Below, one piece after another: positions 42,901-52,680 of a stretch of 64,000 nt of DNA. The stretch is from assembly GCA_018296165.2 (NCBI GenBank), contig JACKQL020000019.1, positions 62,001-126,000 on the forward strand. Reading direction: 5' to 3'. Source of the stretch: Termitomyces sp. T153 (lineage: Eukaryota; Basidiomycota; Agaricomycetes; Agaricales; Lyophyllaceae). Every line of letters starts with the position of its first letter. Position 1 is the stretch's first letter. The position numbers and the translations under genes are program-made. The notes under the pieces were generated by a model. It saw nothing but the letters and a program-made list of their open reading frames with translations, did no database searches and was not told the DNA's origin.

Positions 42901-45900
42901 ATGAACCACAATCGCAAGGCGGGCCCTGCGCTGAGTCCCGCCCAGCTCGCCGCCCGCCAGCACAAGATCGACGCCGCCCGCCTCCAGCAAAACATGCCCA
43001 AACCCGACAGCCCCCCCACGCCCCCCCTCCCCCCCGCCACAACCCGCATCTCCCGCGTCCCCCCCAGCGCCATCCCCGCCCTCGCCCCGTCCGAGATCGC
43101 CCAAGTCCAGTCCTGGATGGCCGCAGACTCCCAGTACGAGGCCGTCTACCGGGCCATGAAGGACAGGATTGCCAGCGAGAGGGAGTCTGCCACCGCCAGG
43201 GGCTGGTGGGAGCGCGGTCAGGCGCAGCCAAGGAGGAGAGAGCCCTTCGAGGTCAGGTATCCGCGGCGCAAGGAGCGCGAGCGCAGGCGGGGCAGGAGGG
43301 AAGGCCTCAGGCTGTGAGTGTTGCGTTCTCTCGTCGATCGTCGCTCATGTTCCTTCTAGACCGAGAAAGCTCGACGTCAGAGACGTCAACAAGCCAGAGC
43401 AGCTCGTGCCCATCAGGCTCGAGTTTGACGTCGAGCATTACAAGATGAGGGATACCTTTGTCTGGAACTTGAATGGTGCGTGCGCTATTCCCCTGTTTGG
43501 CCCCGCTAACGACGCCCAGACCCCGTCGTGACCCCCGAAGCATTCGCCCAGTCCCTCGTCGAAGACTACGCCCTCTCGCCCAGCTACCACGCTGTCATTG
43601 CAAAAGCCATCCAAGACCAGCTCGGCGATTTTCGTGCCCATTCTGGCATCTTTGCATTCGACGCCGACGCCGACGCCGAGGCCCAGGTCCAGGTGGTCGA
43701 CCTGAATGAAAAGGAGGCAGAGGCTGTCAGGGGAAAGTTTGCGTCTGATGCTGAGGAGAGGTGGTGGGCCCAGTGGAAGGGCCGCGTCAGGCGCGCCGCA
43801 AAGGGAAGGAAGAGGAGGAGACTTGATGTCGATGATGACGGTGTCGATGCCGATGTGGAGGAGGACGACGAGGACGGCGACGACGTGTGTGGATGGGAAA
43901 AGGGAAAGCGGCTTGATCAGATGGAGGTCGACGAGGCAAAGATGCAGGAGGAAATGAGGATCCTCATCAGAGTGCGTGTTTTGCGACTCTTTCCGCCAGC
44001 TAATCTTGACTCTTGTTAGCTTGATGTTATTGTCGGATCGATGAAGTTGGATGACCAGTTCGAGTGGGATTTGGAGAGCGAGACTGTCACGCCTGAAGAG
44101 TTTGCAGAGGTCTACGTACAAGATCTAGGTCTCAACGGCGAATTCAAGTACATCCATTCGTTTTCCCTCTGCGACACATACTAAAAAAAACCCCTCTAGA
44201 ACCGCCATCGCCCATTCCATCCGCGAACAAATCCAAACCTACCAAAAATCGCTCTTTCTCGTCGGTCATCCCTCCGACGGATCCCCAGTCCAAGACGAAG
44301 ACCTCCGCATGTCCTTCCTCCCCACCCTCTCAACCGCCGCGCGTCCCACCGACCAAATCCCCTCCTTCACGCCGACGCTCAACTACCTCAGCGACGGCTC
44401 GATCGACCGACACGAAAAAGAGCGCGAAAAGGACATGAACAGGCGGCGCAAGCGCAACACGCGGGGGCGGCGCGGTATCGCGCTGCCTGACCGCGAGCCG
44501 ATACGCACGTACCGGACGCCGGCGATCGGGTTTGCAGAGCTGGATGCTGCGACGCTTGCAGCTGCGAATGCGGTGAATGCGCCGGTGTCGAGGAGGGCTG
44601 CGGCTGCGGCTGCGAGTTTGACGATTGCGAATATGGTGGCGGTGGAGAATGGGACGGCGTTTTTGCCGCAGCAGGTTGTGTTGCCGACGATGGGTGGGGG
44701 TGCGGGGGCGGTGGGGGTTGGGGTGGGAGCGGGGATGGGGGTTGGGGGTGCGCCGGGGCAGGGGCAGGGGCAGGAGAGGGAGAAGGAGGGCAAGGGCAAG
44801 GGCAAGGGACATTTCAAGGCGCCGGCGTTCCCGCCTGAGGTGTTGAGGCCCCGCGCGCATGTGGGGACGCCGACGCCGTCGACGGCGGCGGATGTGGCGA
44901 CGTTGCCTGCGCCGTTGGAGAATGATCCGCCGTTGCCGTTGGCCGTTATGTCGACTGTTGTGTCTAGTGGTGCTGGGGGGACGGGGACGCAGACGCCGGA
45001 TGGGAGAACGGGGGGCAAGGGTATTACTGCGAAGAGGGCAAAGGAGCTCGAGAGGGAGGCGAAGGAGAAGGAGTTTGCGGATGGGCAGCATCCGAATGTG
45101 ATTGATGGCGTTTGGCATTGTTCGAATTGTGGGTGTCCGGATAGTATTGCGGTCGGTAGGAGGAAGGGTCCGTTGGGCGATAAGTCGCAGTGTGGGATTT
45201 GTGGTATGTCGTCGTGGTGGTGTTTTTTTTTTTTGAGAGAGTGTTTGATCCTTTTGGGACAGGTAAATATTGGCATAGGCATCGACGACCGAGGCCTGTG
45301 GAGTATAATTCGGATCCAGAGTATCATCTTATGCTCAAGATGGAGATGGAACAGTCTAAGGCTGCCGCGTCTGCGAAGAAGAAAGGCGGAGGAGGAGCGG
45401 GGTCTCGTGGGGGAGGAGCGCAGAGCTCGACGAGGCCTCATACGCCTGCGGCAGAGACGTCGGAGCCTCAGACGCCATCGCGGTCGAACGCTGGTGATTT
45501 TGATGCGTCGGCGAGACCGACGCCGACGCCGACGCCTGGTGTGGCGGAGGACGATCGTGAGAGGGCGGTGTCGCCGGTGTCGACGGCGTCGAGCGCAGAG
45601 GAAGCGCCGCTTGCGCAGCGTGTCAAGACGAATGGAGGCGCGCGTCGTGTGACGTCTCCTGTACCTCCTGCGGCGGCTGCGGCTGCGGAGAGTACGGCGG
45701 CGTCGGGTAGTAAGGCGCCTGTAAGTCGGGATACGAAATCGACGATGGGCGGGTTGTCGTCTCCGATGAGTCCGGTTAGGACTGCAGAGGTATGTGTTGT
45801 GTTGTGCGCCCCACCCTCACCCTACGCTCGGTTTGCTTATACGTTTGGTTTTTTGGTGTAGCCACCACAATGGTTGATCGCTGCAAAGGCAGCTATGATG

Positions 45901-46175
45901 ATGCGGTACCGCAATGATAGGTTTGAGACTATATTGCGCAAGGTTAATGCGGGTAGTCAGCCGGAGTGGAGGATTAAGTGTTTGGATTGTCCTGGGAAGG
46001 TGAGTCGGTGGCGTTCGTGGTTTGGTACGTGGAGATGGCTGACTACTGTGGATGGTGGTAGCTTTATACGCCGGGGCCGGGCGAGACGTTGGCGAATTAT
46101 GAGGTGCATTTGAAGAATAGGCAACATCGGCAACGGGTCAATGATCGGTTGAGTAATGAGACGATGGAATCATGA
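42901..46175 (+). CDS. SNF5: SNF5/SFH1-type subunit of a SWI/SNF-family chromatin remodeller, with a GATA-type zinc finger
   Basis: Eight exons (42901-43313, 43360-43475, 43520-43971, 44020-44147, 44200-45203, 45263-45789, 45862-45999, 46062-46175) join in phase into 963 residues. Two SNF5 repeats are seen: residues ~153-215 (LVPIRLEFDVEHYKMRDTFV, VTPEAFAQSLVEDY) and ~328-400 (LDVIVGSMKLDDQFEWDLES, VTPEEFAEVYVQDLGL), separated by an acidic insert. Residues ~675-715 hold a GATA-type finger with CSNC, 20 residues, CGIC, then KYWHRHRRPRPVEY. The C-terminus (EWRIKCLDCPGKLYTPGPG, VHLKNRQHRQRVNDR) is conserved in fungal members. It is a nuclear core subunit contacting the nucleosome. Whether it serves SWI/SNF (Snf5) or RSC (Sfh1) cannot be decided here. 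The start has a CACCATG context. Confidence 0.93.
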
Positions 46176-46205
46176 CCCCCGCGGTTATAACCTACCTACC
46201 CTACC

Positions 46206-46280
46206 TACCTGAATTTTTGGTTTTTTGACTTTTTGACTTTGACTTTTGACTTTTGACTTTGACTTTTTTTTTTTTTTTCT
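46206..46280 (+). repeat. TTTTGAC microsatellite and poly-T after SNF5
   Basis: Seven irregular copies of TTTTGAC/TTTGAC followed by a run of 14-15 T, starting 31 bp after the SNF5 stop. Probably in the 3' UTR or terminator region. Confidence 0.7.
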
Positions 46281-48068
46281 ATTTTCGTTGTCTTCTGCTA
46301 GTTTTGTGTATTGTTATCTGTCTGATGTTTTTTGTATACTTTTCGTCATCTGAAATGATTACTTGTCGAGATTGCTGCCTGCTTTTGAGCTGGTGACTAT
46401 GGTTCCTTGTTTTTTTTTTGAGTATGAGTCTTTTCCTTGCCGGAATTTGTTATACTTTCCTCGTGATTACTTACTGTCGAGATCACTGTGCTTTTTTGGG
46501 CATGAGCCCTTGAAAGGTTACTGCTGTCGAAGATGATGCATTGATGTCATCTTGCTTTTTTCGAAAAAAAAAAAAAATTTATTGAACATGTGTAATTGTA
46601 GGAAGATGCTGTGTAAAGGATACTAATCCTCAAGAACTTGTTTTCTTTCCTTGCTTTGGTTTGAATATGATTAAAGAGTAGCCACCGGTAGTATGTTCCT
46701 CACTCTCAAGAGTTTGGAGTGGAAAATCTACAGACTGTCAAGTGATTCAGTACCAATGGAACACTGGAGTGGATAGGAGAAGGCATACAAATCAATATCT
46801 CGTATTGTCCAGGAAGTTCCTCCATTTGATGCTACTCATTATAAGATCTGACCACTACTTGTACATGACTTCTAGCATTTTTTTCTTCCATGGAATCACA
46901 TATTCCATTGTTTCTCATTTGTCCAAACATAATAAGGTCAAGAAAACTAAAGGCTCGAAGCCATTGCAATTACCCTGTTCAAGTCATCTATGCTGGGATA
47001 TCCACAGTCAAAGTCCACTTCCAATGACTTCCGGAACCGGGAACCACTTGAAGGATGGCATAGCTACCTTGGGGGTGATGGTAGGTTCCAAACATGCTTC
47101 AGCTATGGAAAGATGAGCCCTATAGCTGCCTGCACAAAGATGTCTTGATGAGTAATCAAACTATTGAGAACATATACAGAGGGTAGGAGTCAAGGTCCGC
47201 CAATATCTAATTCTACCTTGATTGCTAGGTGACAAATCCAATAATTTCAGAGGTATGCATATGTAGGTGCATAGATCTCAATTGTAAGGTGTTACATCTG
47301 CTACATGGATCTACCTACATCCGATTTGTAAACATTCATCACAGCAAATATACACCATAATGAGTACCAAGATAAATGTTTCGCATCATACTCATCATAG
47401 ACCATGACTAACAGCGAATTGAATAGATAATGCAGGCTAGATCTCTTGATAACTCATCATATCAGTTTTTTGAGTACCACCAGTTACACCAAATTAAAGA
47501 AGTGGATCAAGTATTAAAAACAGAATGGTAAACTATGCATTTCAAAGATAATAAAGTTGTTCTGAAACTCATAATGAAATTTACAAGCTGTTAACAGTCA
47601 GAATTGAACCCTGGGCTTCAAGTACAAAATACAATAGTAATATTTGTATGAAATAGATCAAAGTTGGGCCAAATACTGAAATCTGGTATCTGCCCATCTT
47701 TCCAGTTATCTGTATTTTGCAAACAGCTGTCAATGCAGAACTGGACTCGCTTTGAGACAACGGATAATATTGGAGCACAGCTTGGATTCAGGCCCAGTGA
47801 GAACTGGATCTGGAAGGATCCGGAGAAATCTGAAATGGGGAGTAAATTGCTGAGTCCAGCAGTCTTGTCATGCATTCCATTTTCACATATGGTCATTATT
47901 TGTTCATAAAGTAGTTATTCTCTATTCAGAGACATCCTTTACACGTTAAGAAGTGCTAGTGACCTCCCAAACCGTGGTACTGGAGAGATGACCATGAGAT
48001 TCGGCAGTTTCTCTAAAATCTCAGCCTGTTTTCTGTTCCTTGGATTCCGACATTTTGTTTCCTAATAG
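46281..48068. other. Gene-free interval with a reversed F-box scrap
   Basis: No supportable gene in about 1.8 kb. T-rich tracts at 46400-46590 include an A run at 46564-46577. On the minus strand 47729-47788 reads LNPSCAPILSVVSKRVQFCI, matching the F-box helix (APALSVISKRVQICV) over about twenty codons. 46740-47600 is AT-rich and CpG-poor, like decayed repeat DNA. Confidence 0.5.
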
Positions 48069-48579
48069 GCTCAATTCTTGTGGTACAGTTCAGTACAGTC
48101 TGAAAGTGGTACAGTTTCTACATATTTCAGAGTCAGCTGTCGGCCGAGTATGCCGCCAGGAACCATGCGGCGCAAGCACTCAATTGCACTGAAAAACAAT
48201 CATTACCGATGCCCGCTGCATCCACTGAACAAATGTGTATATAGCAATATTTTAGAGATAACAATCGTAGTCTTCATCATGTTGCCATTATCACGGGTCG
48301 TCCCAGTCGGAGATACAAAGTGTAAACAGATTTTGTAGCTGGACCGAAGCAAGCTCGTGAGGGAGAAGCTCGGGATTCATTAAGTATAATAAGTCATCAC
48401 TAATCGTCCAATCAACGATGGTCTATTGTGCTGTATTCTAAACTGGACGGCGACGGTTCTCATTTGCGAAAGGCTCGCTAAGCGGGTGGTTCCTGGCATA
48501 CTCGGTCAACAGCGGACTTGAGATCACGTTCCAACTGTACTACTTTCAACTGTACTGAATCTGTACCACAGAATTGAGC
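48069..48579. repeat. Long inverted-repeat (foldback or MITE-like) element
   Basis: Left arm 48069-48164 starts GCTCAATTCTTGTGGTACAG; right arm 48487-48579 ends CTGTACCACAGAATTGAGC. The arms are imperfect reverse complements over about 95 bp, including internal GTACAG/CTGTAC pairs and the block CGAGTATGCC with AGGAACCA. The ~320-bp centre has no coding sequence and no transposase. No clear target duplication was found. The right end is 39 bp before the start codon of the APH-type gene. Confidence 0.8.
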
Positions 48580-48618
48580 AGCCCTTATCGACTCCACAAA
48601 TTGTTTCTTAACGGCACG

Positions 48619-49492
48619 ATGGCAACAAGTACACGAAGTTCCACTTGTGAGTGCTCACGGCCCTCTAGAGCGTAACCTCACCCAATACCCAGCGTCACAG
48701 TCTATCCACATACCCGAATGGACTCTGGAACGTGTGAAACTTGCAGTTTCTCGAGGATCTAAAATACATCCAAGCGCTGTAGATATCGGAAACGGACTCT
48801 TGGTCAAATATGGGACTCGTGTCAACTCAAGAGAGGCTGATGCGACAATGCTTGTCGCTGCCCATACTTCGGTCCCCGTCGCTGAAATACATGCAATTCT
48901 TCACGACGAAGTTAAATCCGTGACGTATATTGTCCAGTCAAAGCTTCCGGGGTGCAGTCTTTCTCTTTTACTTCCGACCCTCCAACCAGATCAGCAAGCC
49001 ACCATTGAGCTGGAATTGAAGGAGATTCTTCGCGAGCTCTCTCTTCTGGATACTTATGGACAGATGGGTATGGTAGGAAAACCATCCCAGTTCTTAGGAT
49101 TTCATCCATTCGAAGTTCATGGCCCATGGGAAGCGACAAATCTCTTAGAGTTTCTCACCTGGCCTATCAATAAGGCAAATTCCGCTTTTGGTTGCACGGT
49201 CATCGAACCCATTGACTTCGGAAACTTTGACTTGGAAAAACCACCCATTTTCTCACATGGAGATCTTGTACCCGAGAATATCCTTATCCATGATGGTCAT
49301 GTTTCGGGGATCATTGATTGGGAGCATGCTGGTTGGTATCCGTATTTTTGGAATGCTTACATTGCGCAACGAAACTGGCACAGATATCCCAAGATTTGGT
49401 TGGATATGGTTCCAAACATCATGATTCCTTATAGACGAGATTGGATAGTGTTTCGTCACGATATATTTGGGAAAGCCAATAGATATCTATGA
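48619..49492 (+). CDS. APH-type phosphotransferase family protein
   Basis: Two exons (48619-48646 and 48693-49492; intron 46 nt, GTGAGT...CCCAG) give 275 residues. The ATG is placed in the short first exon because the main frame has only a GTG at its upstream end and the splice joins in phase. The protein has the aminoglycoside-phosphotransferase/choline-kinase fold: N-lobe GNGLLVKYGTR and YIVQSKLPGCSLSLLLPTL, catalytic FSHGDLVPENILI (Brenner-type HxDxxxxN), and GIIDWEHAGWYP supplying the metal-binding Asp. Such proteins are numerous in Agaricomycetes with unknown small-molecule substrates. Not evidence for drug resistance. Its promoter includes an arm of the neighbouring inverted repeat. Confidence 0.85.
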
Positions 49493-50040
49493 TCAGTGGA
49501 GAAACTTGATAGGAATGATACTTATTGTGCGAAGGGGGGATAAAGCGGTTTGAATGTTGCTACTTCGAAATTGAATTGAGGTTGGTTGCTATGTTACGGT
49601 ATATCGCTTATTAGCTGTTTAGTACTAGACAAGGCTTCGAAAGCCACTTGGAGTAGATCAAGGTGAACCATGTTCTTGTTTTTCTACTGAGACAATATCA
49701 CTCTCAAATGAGATCAACGGATACTTTTCTGTGCCCACATAGTCCTATTGTTGATCTACATACACGAATCATAAAAGACAATCAGCATTACATATGTAAT
49801 CCCTCAGGATAAGCTATTGGAGTTCCTTGGTGGATTCAAGATAAATAGGTCAAAGATTGTTTTTCATCTATCATTACCCTTTGATATCGACTTGAATGTG
49901 AGTTTTATCCTTCGTCTTTCCGTCCCACATTCGATCATACTATAGTTCCCGATACTCTTCGAAGTTCGAGGTTGATTCATTATTTGGCAAGCCCTTTTTA
50001 GATATCTGGAATTATTGCTCGGGGATGAGGAAGACCGACT
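49493..50040. other. No gene seen
   Basis: 3' flank of the APH-type gene. No reading frame, repeat or structured element stands out; 49880-50030 may be the decayed 5' part of the next broken gene. Confidence 0.4.
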
Positions 50041-50578
50041 TTGGCAAATCCTGATAATCCAGAAAATAAGAGTATCTATATTGCTGTCCACGAGACGGGC
50101 CACTGGAGCCTTGCATGGCCTATCTATGATCCATGGACTCGCGCCCATTATGACCAACAACCAGCCGGTTATAAATATGTTGAAATCGTATTTCAATTTG
50201 GAGAATTCCACTATCGCGTTTGTTTTCGTCGGGGGGAGATGGGTGAAACCGCAAGGCACGTGACACTTGTAGGAGGGTATTTGAGCCTCGATGCTTGAGA
50301 AGCCTTGGTCACACTTGGCCAACACGATGATGCGTATATTCCCGGCAACGGGGATCGCAAGGATTGTGTGCAACGGTTGGTTGAACTTTCTATCAAACGA
50401 GTCAGCACGTCCTCAACTCGTCAATTAAACCATATTTTCTGATGTCAGGCCTCAGATAGGGAATAAAAAAGGGTTCGATTGGAATGTCGCGCAGAGTGCT
50501 ATAGTCAAAGCACGAAAATATGACAATAATGCTTCTGTTCTTGCTGCATTGATGCAAGAGAGTCGCCACACTAAGTAG
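50041..50578 (+). pseudogene. Unrecognised broken gene
   Basis: One frame reads NPDNPENKSIYIAVHETGHW, SLAWPIYDPW and YVEIVFQFGEFHYRV, to a TGA at about 50296. The same frame then continues as EALVTLGQHDDAYIPGNGDR, DCVQRLVELSIKR. A further segment, in another frame and possibly behind an intron, reads KGFDWNVAQSAIVKARKYDN and ends at 50578. Order, HW motif and late Cys recall small fungal proteins of unknown function, but I cannot name the family. The in-frame TGA and frame change suggest a recent pseudogene or an unmodelled intron. Confidence 0.4.
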
Positions 50579-50596
50579 TCGCCACACTGAGTAGTC
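50562..50596. repeat. 17-bp tandem duplication
   Basis: AGTCGCCACACTAAGT is followed directly by AGTCGCCACACTGAGTAG at the end of the broken gene. Confidence 0.75.
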
Positions 50597-51634
50597 ACAG
50601 ATATGTCCCTATCTAATCTAATCTGATTTGATGATTGTGGCCCCATCTAAGTTATATCACAGTATCCTCCCGCAGGCCCATCCTACATTACGGTGAATGG
50701 AACGAGTCTCTGTTGACGTTTGTCAACCAAGTCAGCGCCACCACAATAATAGGACAATATCAAAGACGTCTACTTTGGTATTAAAGTACCATAGCACGGC
50801 CTAGGCCAATTCATGCGCATTGCCGATTGTATCTGCCAGTAGCCGATGGTGTGGAGTTAGTTCAGGTCCGTTTTCGTAAATTTTTTTGGTGGGTGTGCAA
50901 CGGCTCGCTGTACAGCATGCTGTTCAGCTCATAGCGCGGATAGAACTTGAAAGGAATTCTCCGGCCATTATCTACCGTCGAACCCTATGCTATTCCTTCA
51001 GGGGAGCATTTGAATTTCAATGGAAATGGAATCTTGCTCATTATCAAATAGCGACCGACCTATGGCGCCTCAGGGTACAATGGGCACTTATACATCTATG
51101 GATGTCGGAGTGCTACTGCGGATGACGGGTTTTGATGCACAAAAGGATAATGTATTGGTTGCGGAGCGAGTAAATGGATATCTCACGACATCCCTGTACG
51201 TTGTATTGCCCGTGATTATATGGGACGTTATAGCGAGATCAAAGAAGAATAGCAGCAAACACTTTAGAATGCTGGATCTGGAAAAGTTCATAGCCCTAAT
51301 TATCGACGAAACGAAAGTCGGGTACATGAATAAAATGCCGATGGCTTGATGCTCCAAGGTGCAACGTTCGTCAGTCAAGGAACATAACCCTCTTCGGTTC
51401 AGGAGATTAATGTCTACTAGAGTGTTCGGGTTCAAAGAGACAGATGTGTCAGCGGTCATTGGAGCTCTTTGATATGACCATGACCAAAGTGGTAAAGGAA
51501 TGTTCAACCGGTCAACAGTTCAACTATCGAGATCTGTATGGCCAGGATAACGTTGATATGACGATACCCACCTGGGAGGGAAATTTCCTTTGAATTTAAT
51601 ATTACAGCGACACGAGAAATGTATAGATACCACC
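50597..51634. other. No confident gene; one 109-codon open frame
   Basis: An open frame at 51020-51349 (MGTYTSMDVGVLLRMTGFDA, then NGYLTTSLYVVLPVIIWDVI) has no recognisable domain. Its start falls inside other open frames and no splice structure is obvious. The last ~200 bp are the 3' flank of SEC11. Confidence 0.3.
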
Positions 51635-52476
51635 TCATTCTCGTTGAATGAGGGCTAGCAAACCGAGACCACCTAATAGAGCATATTTAAGTTGCGGAAA
51701 GTCGTTCTGGAGGCAAAGACAGAGCGAAAAATCAGTCAATGCATAAATTTATGGGAACCCAGCTCACCATCGCAATTGTGACGTAGCCAACATAGGGTAG
51801 AAACCTAAGAAAGAGTTGACGCAACGATAAAGGTCTCTGAGATCGTATACTCACCCTCTGACCTTGCCTACAATGTGTTTCCTCTCTAGCCACTTAATAC
51901 CTCGGTACAGATCTATATCGTCGACGGCGTTGTTGTCCCCTTTTGTCAATAGTAGTTGTTCGACGGGCAGACCGGCTCTCTTACTAAAAGGAACGGGAAA
52001 AGTTTAACTCGATGTTGCGCGTACAGCCAAAAAAGACGCACTCTTTCTTCTTCTGCACCAGATCGTGTGTTTCGAGAACCCGATGAACGATGGGGATATC
52101 CTGTCCAGGGATCTTGTAGACCGTGATGTCGCCAGTGCGATATTGTTCTGAAGCTGGGTTCGTAAGGAAAAGAAGATCTCCACGATAGAATGCGGGTTCC
52201 ATCGAGCCACTGTAAGAAACTAAATAAGTAGGCAATTCTTTGTGACCATTTCAATCGAGACGTACCTCAAAACGACAACGATAGGTGATTCAGAATTTGT
52301 TATGAGGCCGAGTCCTTTCCATATCATTAGGCCGGACGCAATAACCGACGCAAAATTTAGAACTTGTAAGAGAACCTAGAAAACTAATGAGCTCATCCGA
52401 TGTGAGGGAGCGAATTGGTGAGGCGAACATGGCGTATACCCAGTCTCTTGAAGGCCTTGAGCTCCTCGCCAAACAT
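51635..52476 (-). CDS. SEC11: Signal peptidase complex catalytic subunit Sec11
   Basis: Six exons on the minus strand (52429-52476, 52266-52375, 52042-52209, 51855-51983, 51768-51804, 51635-51706) join in phase into 187 residues. It is the ER-membrane serine protease that removes signal peptides. After [15 protein letters not shown] comes a single membrane anchor ([18 protein letters not shown]). The catalytic Ser is in [16 protein letters not shown] (Ser 55), His in VHRV (His 95) and the Asp pair in [52 protein letters not shown] and a hydrophobic C-terminus complete the family pattern. The first intron uses a weak GTTCGC donor; the others are standard. It is transcribed divergently from the folate gene. 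Confidence 0.95.
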
Positions 52477-52680
52477 CGAGTGAAGGAGATACAAAAGTAA
52501 GATTGAAATAAAGTATTACTAGTAGGACTAGTAGAAAAGTCGCGCTGGATTGGGGTCCGTTCCTTTGGGGACGTGAAAGCACGTGTCATGTTGATTCCGC
52601 CTGGTGATGGCAAACAATCTCCGGTCATCTCTTTTCCGACCAGATCTCTATTTAAAGATACTTCTCAGCATCGCCTGAAT
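52477..52680. promoter_or_regulatory. Divergent promoter between SEC11 and the folate gene
   Basis: Only 204 bp separate the two start codons, so both promoters must lie here or overlap. CTATTTAAAGATA (about 52648-52660) lies 20-30 bp before the folate-gene ATG and probably marks its core promoter or leader. CACGTG at about 52580 is an E-box-like palindrome between the two genes. Confidence 0.5.

Noticed and set aside
44330..45441. Long minus-strand frames of 262 and 352 codons opposite SNF5
   Set aside because: They mirror the GC-rich coding strand of SNF5, are Arg- or Pro/Ala-rich and have no domain; SNF5 motifs and splice phases settle the strand.
48619..49492. Reading the APH-type gene as an antibiotic-resistance determinant
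   Set aside because: The family is large in mushrooms with diverse or unknown substrates; the motifs show only the kinase fold.
52573..52680. Upstream GTG-initiated extension of the folate gene
   Set aside because: No ATG in frame, no aldolase motif, and it runs through the TATA-like leader next to the ATG at 52681.
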